A DNA stretch of 64,000 nucleotides, from the NCBI RefSeq assembly GCF_002264395.1, contig NZ_NFVA01000013.1, positions 1-64,000 of the forward strand. Reading direction: 5' to 3'. The position numbers were made by a program, and so were the translations under genes. Under the pieces are notes generated by a model. The model saw only the letters and a program-made list of their open reading frames with translations, did not search any database and was not told the origin of the DNA. Shown piece by piece: positions 19,400-31,379 of this stretch (within the stretch, counting starts at the first letter, position 1; each line of letters opens with the position of its first letter). This stretch comes from Paenibacillus sp. VTT E-133291 (GTDB lineage: Bacteria; Bacillota; Bacilli; Paenibacillales; Paenibacillaceae).

Positions 19400-20053
19400 T
19401 TATAGGAAATTTTGTCTATCGTGTGATTTTAGCCTGCGTTTCATAAGAACACGGGGTTCAGCGTAATGCCCTCTACTCATCATTTCCAGCTCATGAATAG
19501 AAATTTCTGCCTTGATTACGGTGAAATGGTACATGATCTCATGCACAACATTGGCTTGAAGCGTCTTTAGTATTTCTAGTTCTTCTGTTTCATAAAGTGG
19601 ATCTTCATAAGGGTATTGATAGAAAAGCTCCATCCGCATTAACCGAAAATCGAACGGCGGCACAGGGATTGGATAGTCAGGAATCGATGGGCATACTGGA
19701 CCGGACGGGGGCTGAAAAAAGGATCCTGTGAAATACCTCGGAGTATATTCATCAAACTTCTGCTTAAAGGAAGGATTGGACATATGAACAAAACTGTGGG
19801 CATACGGGGCCAGAATACAAACAATGGCTTTGTGGATGCAAATTCTGTGAATTTCCGACATAGCCGCGGATAAATCGTCGATATAGGGTAGTACACGACT
19901 AGCCATTACAAACTCAGCGGTATTGTCCGGTAAAGGGATGCCTTGGCTAATGTCACAGACAATATCCACCTCGGGACCCGCGATACGATCGATTCCGAGA
20001 TAACCTGCTTCTTTACTGGATCCGCAGCCGATATCGATTCTCAAGGGGACCAC
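19400..20053 (-). CDS. Class I SAM-dependent methyltransferase
   Basis: A 217-residue predicted methyltransferase of unknown substrate. The SAM-binding glycine motif is IDIGCGSS (residues 6-13), followed by YLGIDRI with the acidic residue for the ribose. DNTAEFVMASRVLPYIDD resembles motif IV of small-molecule methyltransferases. The C-terminal half has few features (aromatic-rich FFQPPSGP). ATG at 20053 follows AGGAGTGGTCCCC. It lies 121 bases upstream of the DUF11 gene in the same direction, but a hairpin separates them, so co-transcription is doubtful. Confidence 0.7.
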   Translation of the reverse strand: MVPLRIDIGCGSSKEAGYLGIDRIAGPEVDIVCDISQGIPLPDNTAEFVMASRVLPYIDDLSAAMSEIHRICIHKAIVCILAPYAHSFVHMSNPSFKQKFDEYTPRYFTGSFFQPPSGPVCPSIPDYPIPVPPFDFRLMRMELFYQYPYEDPLYETEELEILKTLQANVVHEIMYHFTVIKAEISIHELEMMSRGHYAEPRVLMKRRLKSHDRQNFL

Positions 20054-20175
20054 TCCTTAGGGATAAATCAGGCTCAACACTATTGTATTAATCTCGCTTC
20101 AGCCTGCATCCGGCGGATGCCTATTAAAAAATGGAAGTTATTAAAAAGTAATGTATTATGAAACCTTAGCAGAGT

Positions 20176-20189
20176 TGAAAACGTTTATA
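20176..20189 (+). promoter_or_regulatory. cre-like box before the lipoprotein gene
   Basis: TGAAAACGTTTATA matches 13 of 14 positions of the CcpA-binding cre consensus (TGWAANCGNTNWCA). It starts within a possible -35 box (TTGAAA, 20175-20180). Carbon-catabolite control of the lipoprotein gene is inferred. Confidence 0.45.
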
Positions 20190-20248
20190 GAGTAGGCTTG
20201 TCAAAATGACTTTGAAAATAACCGCTAAACATAGAGGAGGCAATCACC

Positions 20249-20716
20249 ATGAAAAAACAACGTTCCTTACCCGCCATAGCTGCAATAGCAGCATTAACAC
20301 TAGCCCTAACCGCTTGCGGCGCTACTAATAATTCGGCACAGCCGTCTGCAGAACCAACTGCAACAGCTTCTCCAGTACCAACAGAGGAGAGCACAAGCAC
20401 ACCCGTACCTACAGAAAGTACGAGTACAACTGCACCCACAGAGAATCCTAGTACTCCAGCGCCCAAACCTACTACAAATCCAGAAGCCAAAATTCTTAAA
20501 GGAACAGGCGTTTACGTCGGACAAATAGATAGTCATTCTGTTGAGATTGAGACCAAAGAAGGTCCTACGGCTTTTGAGATCACAGCTGGTATGGAGAGCG
20601 TTCTTGAGAAGTTAAATACGGATGATGCTGTAGTTTTTGAATATGTAGAAAAAGCAGTGGATGGCGATGCTACAGTTAAACAGCGGATCCTTTCGAAACT
20701 ATCCCTTGCAAAATAA
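20249..20716 (+). CDS. Small lipoprotein with Thr/Pro-rich linker
   Basis: A 155-residue exported protein. The signal peptide ends in LALTAC (lipidated Cys23). A low-complexity Thr/Ser/Pro/Glu stretch (about 28-75) would span the cell wall. The C-terminal domain of about 80 residues (GVYVGQIDSHSVEIETKEGP...) looks like a small beta-barrel. Function unknown. AGGAGG lies eight bases before the ATG. It is monocistronic, with a terminator behind it and a cre-like box in front. Confidence 0.75.
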   Translation: MKKQRSLPAIAAIAALTLALTACGATNNSAQPSAEPTATASPVPTEESTSTPVPTESTSTTAPTENPSTPAPKPTTNPEAKILKGTGVYVGQIDSHSVEIETKEGPTAFEITAGMESVLEKLNTDDAVVFEYVEKAVDGDATVKQRILSKLSLAK

Positions 20717-20736
20717 AGAACTTTATCATTATAGGA

Positions 20737-20785
20737 ATAATAAAAGGGCTGCCCTGATTAAATTCAGGAACAGCCCTTTTATTAT
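20737..20785. terminator. Bidirectional terminator
   Basis: AATAAAAGGGCTG pairs with CAGCCCTTTTATT, and CCTGA/TCAGG extends the stem. T-runs occur in both directions, serving the lipoprotein gene and the converging membrane-protein gene. Confidence 0.85.
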
Positions 20786-20802
20786 GGAATCTGATAGAAA
20801 CG

Positions 20803-21264
20803 TTATAACGTCCCGGCATTGACTAAGAAAATAGTAATAAGCAACATAAAGAGTAAGAGAATCACACCATTAATGATTGTGCCTATGATACCGAACACTT
20901 TCCGTCTCTTCCGGATGGAAAGTCCAATAATGCCGATGACAACACCAATTACATTAAGAGCTGAAAGAATAATAACAGTCATTCCAAGAAGCATGATGGA
21001 CTGCGAGGATTCGGCTAGTAGATTCGAATTCTCGTTAACCATGGAAGAAGCCTTCATAATAATGAAGATGAAGAGAGCTGCATAACCCATTATGGTCACG
21101 AGGCTGATGATGAAAGAAGCAATACCAGGTCCAGAGTGTTGTAGATCATGATCTGCTTTCTGGTACGAAGACGACGAACCAGCACTTGGTTGGCTCAGAT
21201 CAGGTTGGGTATTTCCTACCTCTGCTGTAGGCGCGTCAGATTTTGAGAGAGAATTAAGGTTCAT
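20803..21264 (-). CDS. DUF4190-like small membrane protein
   Basis: A 153-residue protein. A polar Ser/Gln-rich N-terminus (about 1-45) precedes a double-membrane-helix unit starting GIASFIISLVTIMGYAALFIF, then a second pair of helices around MLLGMTVIILSALNVIGVVIGIIGL and a basic RKRRK loop before the last helix. The layout resembles DUF4190-type proteins of unknown function. ATG at 21264 is preferred to GTG at 21273, because the GTG overlaps the AAGGAG site. Confidence 0.65.
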   Translation of the reverse strand: MNLNSLSKSDAPTAEVGNTQPDLSQPSAGSSSSYQKADHDLQHSGPGIASFIISLVTIMGYAALFIFIIMKASSMVNENSNLLAESSQSIMLLGMTVIILSALNVIGVVIGIIGLSIRKRRKVFGIIGTIINGVILLLFMLLITIFLVNAGTL

Positions 21265-21433
21265 AGGTTGCACTCCTTGAGAGATAAGAATGAAATGTTG
21301 TTTATATCCACTTTTTCATATTGATGCTAAAAAAGCAACCCCTGATTGTGGCTAATTCGTAAATGGCTGCTGGAAAAAGCAATCGGTAATCGTTTATGAT
21401 AGAAGAAGTCTAATATTAAGGAGTTGTAATCAC

Positions 21434-21820
21434 ATGCAACGGAAACTTATGGCCTGGGGGGCTGTGCTAGCAATGCTGGCAGTAGGAATAGGCGCTTTTG
21501 GCGCTCATTTATTAAAACCTGTTATTAGCGAAGAATATATGAAGGTATATGAGACGGGTGTACAGTATCATTTGGTACATGCGCTGGGTGTAATTCTGAT
21601 AGCGCTGGCTGTGGGTCAATGGGGAGAAAGCACCCGGTTACGCTGGGCAGGAAGGCTATTAATAGCAGGCACGATTTTGTTCTCGGGCAGCTTGTATGTA
21701 CTAAGTATTTCCGGGATTAAGGTGCTTGGAGCGATTACACCTATTGGTGGTGTATGCTTCATAGCAGGCTGGTTGTGTTTGGCTGTGGAAGCATTCTCAC
21801 GCAGCAAAGAGGCATCCTAA
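21434..21820 (+). CDS. DUF423 family small membrane protein (YwdK-like)
   Basis: A 128-residue integral membrane protein with four predicted helices. The family pattern GAFGAHLLKP near residue 20, YHLVHALGV in the second helix and GAITPIGGVCFIAGW near the C-terminus fit DUF423. Function unknown. AAGGAG lies about ten bases before the ATG; a bidirectional terminator follows. Confidence 0.8.
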   Translation: MQRKLMAWGAVLAMLAVGIGAFGAHLLKPVISEEYMKVYETGVQYHLVHALGVILIALAVGQWGESTRLRWAGRLLIAGTILFSGSLYVLSISGIKVLGAITPIGGVCFIAGWLCLAVEAFSRSKEAS

Positions 21821-21841
21821 GCGATCAAATTAAAGAAGTTG

Positions 21842-21884
21842 ATAAATAAGCATCCGTTCCTTTTAGGGGCGGATGCTTATTTAT
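21842..21884. terminator. Bidirectional terminator
   Basis: ATAAATAAGCATCCG pairs perfectly with CGGATGCTTATTTAT around a 13-base loop. It separates two converging genes. Confidence 0.85.
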
Positions 21885-21897
21885 GTAACGTATACGT

Positions 21898-22425
21898 TTA
21901 CAGGAATTCGTCGATCTCATTTAAATTAAAGCTGTATACCTGTTTCTCATCCACGTGATAGACACTAATTGAGTTGGCCGCTTCATCAAAATTTAAAATA
22001 CGACAGGGCATGGACACTTGTTTTCCGTACCGATTCGCTCGTAAGCGTACTAATTGGTTGTTCTGAATATACTGTCGAATTTTCCCGTATGCATCAGCAG
22101 GTGTCTCAATAGCTGACTGCTGTGCAGGCAATTCTGCCTGTTTATCTATCGGTTTATCGAGCTGCTTTTTAGCGGTCTTTGGAGGCAGCTTAAATGAAGT
22201 GGGAGGAGCAGAGCTTTGATTCAAGGCTAGTTTGGCAGAACGAAGCAAGCTGTCAATGGTTCTCCCTAATTCAAGACCGGAGTTAATGTTGAAATCTGTG
22301 ATTTTGTCATTATTGTTCAACATTTCAAGCAGATATTGCAATGCAAGCGGGTTGGTACGGGCATTAATCAGGATGTCGACATTAAATAAATAGTTGCCGT
22401 CTGTGTGTTGTAGTTTCTCGTCCAT
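21898..22425 (-). CDS. Conserved hypothetical protein
   Basis: A 175-residue soluble protein I cannot assign. The first 85 residues are predicted helical (VDILINARTNPLALQYLLEML). A Lys/Gln/Pro linker follows at about 88-115. The C-terminal 60 residues look like a small beta-domain (LVRLRANRYGKQVSMPCRI ... SFNLNEIDEFL), faintly reminiscent of WYL or SH3-like folds. ATG at 22425 behind GGGGGAT is preferred to the upstream TTG-type start of the open frame at 22497, which would add 24 unlikely residues. Confidence 0.55.
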   Translation of the reverse strand: MDEKLQHTDGNYLFNVDILINARTNPLALQYLLEMLNNNDKITDFNINSGLELGRTIDSLLRSAKLALNQSSAPPTSFKLPPKTAKKQLDKPIDKQAELPAQQSAIETPADAYGKIRQYIQNNQLVRLRANRYGKQVSMPCRILNFDEAANSISVYHVDEKQVYSFNLNEIDEFL

Positions 22426-22640
22426 AGATCCCCCAGCTTTTCGTTTGAACATTTCTTTACAATTATAAGAATGTAAATAAACTATAACATTAAACAAGTA
22501 ATAATCATATACCTGACATTAGAGAAAATGGGACCAAGGTACTGTGTTTTTTACGAAAAGCCTAGGACTACCAACTGCACATCAGCAGGGAGTGAAGCAT
22601 ACATATACATCGTGGTTGGTGAATAAAGGAGGTGCTGCTA

Positions 22641-22943
22641 TTGGTTACTATGGAGCCCATTATCGTAGGTGAACATACGCTGATCGGGGTAGAGGTTAAG
22701 CTTCCGAAAACAACGCTGCTCTCAATCAACACAAGCCGAGGGTATATAATGTGTGGTGCGCTGGATGTTGGTTTGCTCAATGAAAAGCTTAGTGATCGGA
22801 ATATTATCGCAGCCAGGGCGGTTGGTGTACGTACGCTGTCCCAGCTGTTAGCTGCCCCATTGGAATCGGTTACCATTGAAGCGGAGCGTCTAGGTATCGT
22901 ACCCGGTATGACGGGTGCGGATGCATTACTTCTCATGGTCTGA
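22641..22943 (+). CDS. yunC: YunC-like DUF1805 protein
   Basis: A 100-residue protein resembling Bacillus YunC (DUF1805), of unknown function. Family-like segments are GYIMCGALDVGLLNEKL and the Ala-rich AARAVGVRTLSQLL. TTG at 22641 lies eight bases after AAAGGAGG; GTG at 22632 overlaps that site and ATG at 22650 would be too far away. A strong terminator follows. Confidence 0.7.
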   Translation: MVTMEPIIVGEHTLIGVEVKLPKTTLLSINTSRGYIMCGALDVGLLNEKLSDRNIIAARAVGVRTLSQLLAAPLESVTIEAERLGIVPGMTGADALLLMV

Positions 22944-22964
22944 GTGAACCATCTTACAAAATCC

Positions 22965-23001
22965 AAAACACAAGAGGCCAATGGCCTCTTGTGTTTTTTT
23001 T
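22965..23001 (+). terminator. Rho-independent terminator after yunC
   Basis: AACACAAGAGGCC pairs with GGCCTCTTGTGTT across a two-base AT centre and is followed by a run of eight Ts. Confidence 0.9.
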
Positions 23002-23188
23002 GGAAAGAATTACAAATTGAACATTATAGAGAGTGTCTCTAGTGTAAATAATTGAAACAGAGATATTATGGAAGGGTACTTCTTGTTTCGTCTTACATGC
23101 TAAGGGGTAAATTAAGAATAGACAAGTTGCTGCCGGACGAAGGATTAAGCAGCCCGGTAAATATAAAGGATAAGGATGGGATCATCTC

Positions 23189-23650
23189 ATGGCTAAAGCA
23201 TCTAATAAAGTAAATACAACTTCATTGGAACAAATTATGAATCGTCAGGTTGCTAACTTGAATGTACTGTACGTTAAAATCCATAATTTTCATTGGTACG
23301 TAAAGGGAGAACAATTCTTCTCTCTTCACGTGAAATTTGAGGATCTATATAATGAAGTGACGCTGCAAATGGATGAAGTTGCAGAGCGTCTGCTAAGCAT
23401 CAAGGGAAGTCCCGCTGCGACGATGAAAGAATATCTGGAATTGGCAACGATTCAAGAAGCTACGGGTAAAGAGGATACACGTGGAATGGTCCAGTCTCTG
23501 ATTGAAGACTTCGCTACTATTTCTGAAGAGTTGACAGAAGGCATTGAGCTTGCTGAGGAAATTAAGGATCAGCCAACCTCCGACATGTTTATTAAAATTC
23601 GTGGTGATCTTGAGAAACATCAATGGATGCTGCGTTCCTTTCTTAGCTAA
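23189..23650 (+). CDS. dps: Dps family ferritin-like DNA-protecting protein
   Basis: A 153-residue Dps-type mini-ferritin that stores iron and removes peroxide with it. The intersubunit ferroxidase residues are visible in KIHNFHWYVKG (two His) and LYNEVTLQMDEVAERLL (Asp/Glu helix). No extended DNA-binding tail. AAGGATAAGGATGG precedes the ATG. It stands alone between terminators, 313 bases before the suf operon, whose promoter carries PerR- and Fur-like boxes; no such box was seen in front of dps itself. Confidence 0.88.
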   Translation: MAKASNKVNTTSLEQIMNRQVANLNVLYVKIHNFHWYVKGEQFFSLHVKFEDLYNEVTLQMDEVAERLLSIKGSPAATMKEYLELATIQEATGKEDTRGMVQSLIEDFATISEELTEGIELAEEIKDQPTSDMFIKIRGDLEKHQWMLRSFLS

Positions 23651-23665
23651 ACGATAAAGCGCATG

Positions 23666-23699
23666 AAATAAGGCTTCCTGCGGGAGGTCTTATTTTTTG
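23666..23699 (+). terminator. Terminator after dps
   Basis: AAATAAGGCTTCC pairs imperfectly with GGAGGTCTTATTT, followed by TTTT. Confidence 0.75.
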
Positions 23700-23823
23700 C
23701 GTTAACCTGATCATCATTGTGTTGTACTTGGAGTCAACGCTAAAAATAGCGAAATTATGCGGTATATCATAGGCAAAATAAAAAGAGATATTTGTAAAAA
23801 AACAGGCTTTGTTATAAAATTGT

Positions 23824-23869
23824 TGAGAATCATTGATAATCATTGTGATTCAATTTATAATAATTATAA
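23824..23869 (+). promoter_or_regulatory. suf promoter with Fur-like box and perfect PerR box
   Basis: A -35 box TTGATA (23834-23839) is 16 bases before a -10 box TATAAT (23856-23861). TTATAATAATTATAA (23855-23869) is an exact match to the PerR consensus (TTATAATNATTATAA) and covers the -10. TGATAATCATTGTGA (23835-23849) matches most of the 7-1-7 Fur consensus and covers the -35. Inference: the SUF operon is derepressed both by peroxide and by iron shortage. The leader from here to sufC is about 90 bases. Confidence 0.65.
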
Positions 23870-23963
23870 TGTGATATAGAATCTAATTGTGCTGGGAATC
23901 AGGATCATCCTGTTTCAATACAACTTTTGATTTCGCAAATCGATCAATGGAGGGAATAATATT

Positions 23964-24746
23964 ATGGCAGCAGATTTTGTCATTGAGGGACTTAAAGCGA
24001 CGATTGAGGGAAAAGAGATTTTGAAGGGGATTAACCTTCAAATGAAAGGTGGCGAAATTCACGCCATCATGGGACCAAACGGTACAGGTAAAAGTACCTT
24101 GGCGTCAGCTCTTATGGGTCACCCTAAATATGAAGTGACTGAAGGAACAGCAACACTTGAAGGTGAAGATCTTCTGGAGATGGCGGTTGATGAACGCGCA
24201 CGTGCAGGTCTTTTCCTTGCTATGCAATACCCAAGTGAAATTTCTGGAGTAACAAACTCCGATTTCTTGCGCTCTGCCATTAATGCCCGTCGTGAAGAGG
24301 GAAGCGAAATTTCTTTGATTCGTTTTATCCGTCTTATGGAAGCGAAGATGAAAGAACTGGACATGAATCCTGAGTTCCTACACCGTTACCTGAACGAAGG
24401 CTTCTCCGGTGGTGAGAAGAAACGTAACGAAATTCTACAAATGATGATGCTAGATCCAAAAATCGTGATTCTGGACGAAATTGACTCTGGTCTTGATATT
24501 GATGCTTTGAAAATTGTTGCCGAAGGCGTAAACTCCATGCGGAGTGAAGATCGCGGCTTCCTGGTTATTACCCACTATCAACGTCTCTTGAACTACATCA
24601 AACCTGATTTTGTACATGTTATGATGCAAGGTAGAATTGTCAAATCCGGTGGTCCTGAGCTTGCACAACGTCTGGAAGCTGAAGGCTACGAGTGGATTAA
24701 AGAAGAACTCGGAATCGAAGACGAAACAGTAGGGCAAGACGCGTAA
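23964..24746 (+). CDS. sufC: Fe-S cluster assembly ATPase SufC
   Basis: The ATPase of the SufBCD scaffold complex, which builds Fe-S clusters in the cytoplasm. It has 260 residues. Walker A is GPNGTGKST, the signature is FSGGEKKRNEIL, and Walker B is IVILDEIDSGLD. First gene of a sufC-D-S-U-B operon with 27 bases to sufD. A GGAGGG site precedes the ATG. Confidence 0.96.
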   Translation: MAADFVIEGLKATIEGKEILKGINLQMKGGEIHAIMGPNGTGKSTLASALMGHPKYEVTEGTATLEGEDLLEMAVDERARAGLFLAMQYPSEISGVTNSDFLRSAINARREEGSEISLIRFIRLMEAKMKELDMNPEFLHRYLNEGFSGGEKKRNEILQMMMLDPKIVILDEIDSGLDIDALKIVAEGVNSMRSEDRGFLVITHYQRLLNYIKPDFVHVMMQGRIVKSGGPELAQRLEAEGYEWIKEELGIEDETVGQDA

Positions 24747-24773
24747 GAAACGCCAGGAAGGAGGAGAACACTT

Positions 24774-27716
<2,943 letters not shown>

Positions 27717-27740
27717 TAGTAGAACAAGGAGGCTGACACC

Positions 27741-29138
27741 ATGGCTAAGAAAGCGCCTGATATGGAAGAATACCAGTACGGGTTCCGTGATGAGCATAAG
27801 TCGATATTCCAGTCTGGTAAAGGTTTGACGGCCGAAATTGTTAAAGAAATTTCAGCAATCAAAAATGAACCACAGTGGATGCTTGATTTCCGCTTAAAAT
27901 CCCTTGAACAGTTCCGTAAAATGCCAATGCCTACATGGGGCGGCAATATGGACGATTTAGATTTTGAGGATATTCAATATTATGTAAGACCTTCCGAGAA
28001 ACAAGGGAAGACCTGGGAAGAAGTTCCTTCCGAAATCAAGGAAACCTTTGATAAGCTGGGTATTCCTGAAGCGGAACAGAAGTTCCTCGCCGGCGTCTCG
28101 GCACAATATGAATCTGAGGTTGTATACCACAGCATGCAGAAGAGCCTTGAAGATCAAGGGGTTATTTTTACAGATACCGATACTGCACTGCGTGAACATC
28201 CTGAACTTCTTAAGAAGTTCTTCGGGACGATCATCCCTCCAACCGATAATAAATTTGCAGCACTTAATAGTGCAGTTTGGTCAGGCGGAAGCTTCATCTA
28301 CGTTCCTAAAGGTGTGAAATGTGAAGTTCCTTTGCAGGCTTACTTCCGTATTAACTCCGAGAACATGGGACAATTTGAGCGTACCTTGATCCTCGCTGAC
28401 GAAGACAGCTTCGTGCATTATGTAGAAGGTTGTACAGCGCCAATCTATAGCACGAATTCTCTGCATAGTGCGGTTGTTGAAATCTTGTGTATGAAGAACT
28501 CACGCGTTCGTTATACTACGATTCAGAACTGGGCTCCAAACATCTACAACCTCGTTACTAAACGTGCGGTTGCAGAAGAGAATGCTACGATGGAATGGGT
28601 CGATGGCAACATCGGTTCCAAGCTGACTATGAAATACCCTGCGGTTGTTCTTAAAGGCCGTGGAGCTAAAGGTTCAGTGCTGTCCATCGCGGTAGCGGGT
28701 AAAGGCCAGCATCAGGATGCAGGCGCCAAGATGATCCATTTGGCTCCAGACACAACTTCCACCATTGTATCGAAATCAATTAGTAAGCACGGCGGTAAAG
28801 TGACTTATCGTGGTCTTGCTTCCTTCGGCCGTCAGGCAGAAGGTGCGAAATCGAACATCAAATGTGATACACTCATTTTGGATAACGAATCCACTTCGGA
28901 TACGATTCCTTACAATGAAATCATGAACGATAACATCGTTCTTGAGCACGAAGCAACGGTATCCAAAGTTTCTGAGGAGCAGCTGTTCTATCTAATGAGC
29001 CGCGGCCTAACAGAAGCTGAGGCAACTCAAATGATCGTTATGGGCTTCATCGAACCGTTCACCAAAGAACTGCCGATGGAATATGCAGTCGAAATGAACC
29101 GTTTGATCAAATTCGAAATGGAGGGAAGTATCGGTTAA
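27741..29138 (+). CDS. sufB: Fe-S cluster assembly protein SufB
   Basis: The 465-residue scaffold subunit on which the nascent cluster forms with SufC and SufD. Recognisable features: [37 protein letters not shown] and the C-terminal [20 protein letters not shown]. Last gene of the operon; AAGGAGG precedes its ATG and a terminator follows. Confidence 0.96.
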   Translation: MAKKAPDMEEYQYGFRDEHKSIFQSGKGLTAEIVKEISAIKNEPQWMLDFRLKSLEQFRKMPMPTWGGNMDDLDFEDIQYYVRPSEKQGKTWEEVPSEIKETFDKLGIPEAEQKFLAGVSAQYESEVVYHSMQKSLEDQGVIFTDTDTALREHPELLKKFFGTIIPPTDNKFAALNSAVWSGGSFIYVPKGVKCEVPLQAYFRINSENMGQFERTLILADEDSFVHYVEGCTAPIYSTNSLHSAVVEILCMKNSRVRYTTIQNWAPNIYNLVTKRAVAEENATMEWVDGNIGSKLTMKYPAVVLKGRGAKGSVLSIAVAGKGQHQDAGAKMIHLAPDTTSTIVSKSISKHGGKVTYRGLASFGRQAEGAKSNIKCDTLILDNESTSDTIPYNEIMNDNIVLEHEATVSKVSEEQLFYLMSRGLTEAEATQMIVMGFIEPFTKELPMEYAVEMNRLIKFEMEGSIG

Positions 29139-29181
29139 CCTTGATTTATCAAGGTTCCGGCTTCACTCTAATAAGTAATAC

Positions 29182-29247
29182 AAAATACGTATTCGCAGTG
29201 ATCTTGATGCTTTTATGCTCAAGTCACTCGTATACGTATTTTTTTAT
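29182..29247 (+). terminator. Terminator of the suf operon
   Basis: A long, partly interrupted stem (AAATACG with CGTATTT, plus GTGA/TCAC and TTGA/TCAA) ends in a run of seven Ts. Confidence 0.8.
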
Positions 29248-29476
29248 TGGAAATTGAAGTGAGGTTTTCATTTGAGAGGCCTAAAATCCAAATTTTATGC
29301 AAAAAAGCATGATAAAAGTTTTTTTTGGAGGGGGCGGTCACATTAAGGATTATGATGTTTCTTAATTCAACAGCATTAAGGAGGAAACTCGAGTATTTTA
29401 AGACAATGATGGTCGTTTATCACCTATATATGGGTCTTTTTTCCGAAATAACAGGATAAACGCTCAATTCTACCCT

Positions 29477-29505
29477 TTGCCGCTTTAAATTAGGGATGAT
29501 ACACT
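29477..29505 (+). promoter_or_regulatory. Candidate promoter of the ABC exporter operon
   Basis: TTGCCG (29477-29482) and TACACT (29500-29505) are separated by 17 bases, a fair match to a sigmaA promoter. Confidence 0.45.
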
Positions 29506-29539
29506 GCTTAAAGTCACTAAATTGAAAGCGCTAAAAAAT

Positions 29540-29598
29540 AGCTTTACGAAGTAAAGCTAAGTCTATGCTTACGAAGGTCAGATTTACTTCGTAAAGCT
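29540..29598 (+). promoter_or_regulatory. Paired 16-bp inverted repeats, likely operator
   Basis: AGCTTTACGAAGTAAA (29540-29555) recurs as its exact complement at 29583-29598. The left arm lies in its own palindrome GCTTTAC-GAA-GTAAAGC, and a shorter copy (GCTTACGAAG) lies between. The right arm ends just before the AAGGAGGAG ribosome site of the exporter gene. A repressor binding here would block transcription; a folded leader RNA could also hide the ribosome site. Confidence 0.5.
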
Positions 29599-29613
29599 TT
29601 AAGGAGGAGAGAT

Positions 29614-31374
29614 ATGGATGTTCTCAGGCAACTGCGAGGCTATTACCGAGAGAAGCTGCATTATTTAATTCTTTCGATTGTATGCTTGGCCGCCGCAACT
29701 GCAGTGGGGCTAATTACCCCCAATTTGTTAAGGAAGCTGATCGATGAAGTAATTGTTCCACTCAAGTTTAAAGAGGTGCCTGTGTTGGCTCTCAGTGTGT
29801 TAGCTGTAGTAATCGTAAAAGCATGCCTGCAATTTGCACATGGTTTTTACGGAGGGCGGTTAGGTAATTTTCTAGCATATAGGCTACGTAACGCTTGTTA
29901 TGAGAAATTGCAATTTCTATCTTTCCGTTATTATGATACCGCGAAAACAGGAGATCTGATGTCCCGGCTGACCGGGGATTTGGAAGCGATTCGGAACTTT
30001 ATCGGTTTTGGTTTTGCTCAGTTGCTAAATGTGTTTTTTATGGTGTTCTTTGGTTCTATTATGATGTTCACCATTAATTGGCAGCTAACATTGGTTACTT
30101 TGATTACTATGCCATTTCTGGCAGCAGTAGCTTTAAGATTTGAGTCCAAGATTCATCCGGCCTTCCAAGAGATGCGCCTTGCGCTGAGTTCTCTGACAAC
30201 GGCTGTACAGGAGAATATCACGGGTGTGCGAACTGTCAAATCGTTTGCTAGAGAGGCTCACGAAGTTGAGAAATTCTCACACCGTAATGAACGTTATAAG
30301 AATAATCAGATTTTTGCCGCAGAGCTCTGGAGTAAGTTCTTTCCTGTCATGGAGCTTTTAGCATCGGTGAGTATAGCTATCCTGTTAGGCGTAGGTGGTA
30401 CACTTGTCATTAACGGGAAAATGTCACTAGGGGAATTGGTTGCCTTCTTCAGTTTGATTTGGTACATCATTGGACCGGTATGGGGGCTAGGCTTTCATAT
30501 TAATAACTATACACAGTCCAAAGCTTCGGGAGAACGTGTACTTGAAGTACTTAATCAAAAAATTGATGTGAAGGATAAAGAGGATGCCCGTGAACTGGTG
30601 CCTTCCGAGGTTAAAGGGGACGTTGCCTTTAATCATGTCACCTTTGCGTACGGGAACAAAATGCCTGCTGTTACTGACATCCATTTTGAAGCCAAATCAG
30701 GTGAAATTATCGGATTTCTTGGAGGCACAGGTTCAGGTAAATCCACTATTACTCAACTGATGATGCGTGCTTATGATGTCAATGAAGGGAGTATTACGCT
30801 GGATGGCATTGATATTAGAGAATATAGTGTGCGCAGTCTGCGGTCACAGATTGCCACCGTATTCCAGGAAACATTCCTGTTCTCCTCATCCATCCGCAAC
30901 AATATCTCATATGGTTTGAAAAATGTAAGCATGGAGGAGATTATCCGTGCTGCACAGCTGGCAAAGGCGCATGATTTCATCATGGAGATGGCAGACGGCT
31001 ATGACACTGTAGTGGGTGAACGCGGGATGGGGCTCTCTGGCGGACAAAAGCAGCGGATTGCGATCGCAAGAGCCCTGCTTAAGAATCCGCGTATCCTCAT
31101 CCTCGACGATGCGACTAGTGCGGTCGATATGGAAACGGAACATGAGATTCAAGCGGGATTCCAGGAGGTCATGAATGGGCGTACAACACTTATAATTGCC
31201 CATCGGATATCCTCCTTGCGACATGCGGATCAGATCATTGTCATGAACGAAGGTCATGTTCAGCAGCGTGGTACTCATCAGGAGCTAATTGAGGTTCCGG
31301 GCCCATACCAAGATGTATACCGGATACAATATGCTGACTATCTGGCCAGAGCTACCGGAAGAGGGGAGGAGTGA
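29614..31374 (+). CDS. Heterodimeric ABC exporter subunit, degenerate ATPase site
   Basis: A 586-residue half-transporter, with six membrane helices (about 15-310) and an ATPase domain. Walker A is GGTGSGKST, the signature LSGGQ is intact, but Walker B ends ILILDDATSAVD: the catalytic glutamate is Asp. That is the hallmark of the BmrC/YfiB-type subunit in asymmetric exporters. It overlaps the next gene's frame and must pair with it. Substrate probably drugs or lipids; not readable from sequence. AAGGAGGAGAG precedes the ATG. Confidence 0.88.
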   Translation: MDVLRQLRGYYREKLHYLILSIVCLAAATAVGLITPNLLRKLIDEVIVPLKFKEVPVLALSVLAVVIVKACLQFAHGFYGGRLGNFLAYRLRNACYEKLQFLSFRYYDTAKTGDLMSRLTGDLEAIRNFIGFGFAQLLNVFFMVFFGSIMMFTINWQLTLVTLITMPFLAAVALRFESKIHPAFQEMRLALSSLTTAVQENITGVRTVKSFAREAHEVEKFSHRNERYKNNQIFAAELWSKFFPVMELLASVSIAILLGVGGTLVINGKMSLGELVAFFSLIWYIIGPVWGLGFHINNYTQSKASGERVLEVLNQKIDVKDKEDARELVPSEVKGDVAFNHVTFAYGNKMPAVTDIHFEAKSGEIIGFLGGTGSGKSTITQLMMRAYDVNEGSITLDGIDIREYSVRSLRSQIATVFQETFLFSSSIRNNISYGLKNVSMEEIIRAAQLAKAHDFIMEMADGYDTVVGERGMGLSGGQKQRIAIARALLKNPRILILDDATSAVDMETEHEIQAGFQEVMNGRTTLIIAHRISSLRHADQIIVMNEGHVQQRGTHQELIEVPGPYQDVYRIQYADYLARATGRGEE

Positions 31375-31379
31375 GGCAT

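Larger units (their letters stand above)
29248..29613 (+). other. Leader region of the ABC exporter operon
   Basis: No confident gene. A 35-codon frame (29352-29459, starting MMFLNSTALRRK) has AAGGA just upstream and could be a leader peptide, since related Bacillus exporters (bmrCD) are controlled by one; the evidence here is weak. A promoter and a pair of inverted repeats, listed separately, fill the last 140 bases. Confidence 0.35.

Noticed and set aside
23040..23100. SigmaB-type promoter for dps
   Set aside because: GGGTAC is present, but the only GTGTAA-like -35 lies 26 bases away, far outside the usual spacing.
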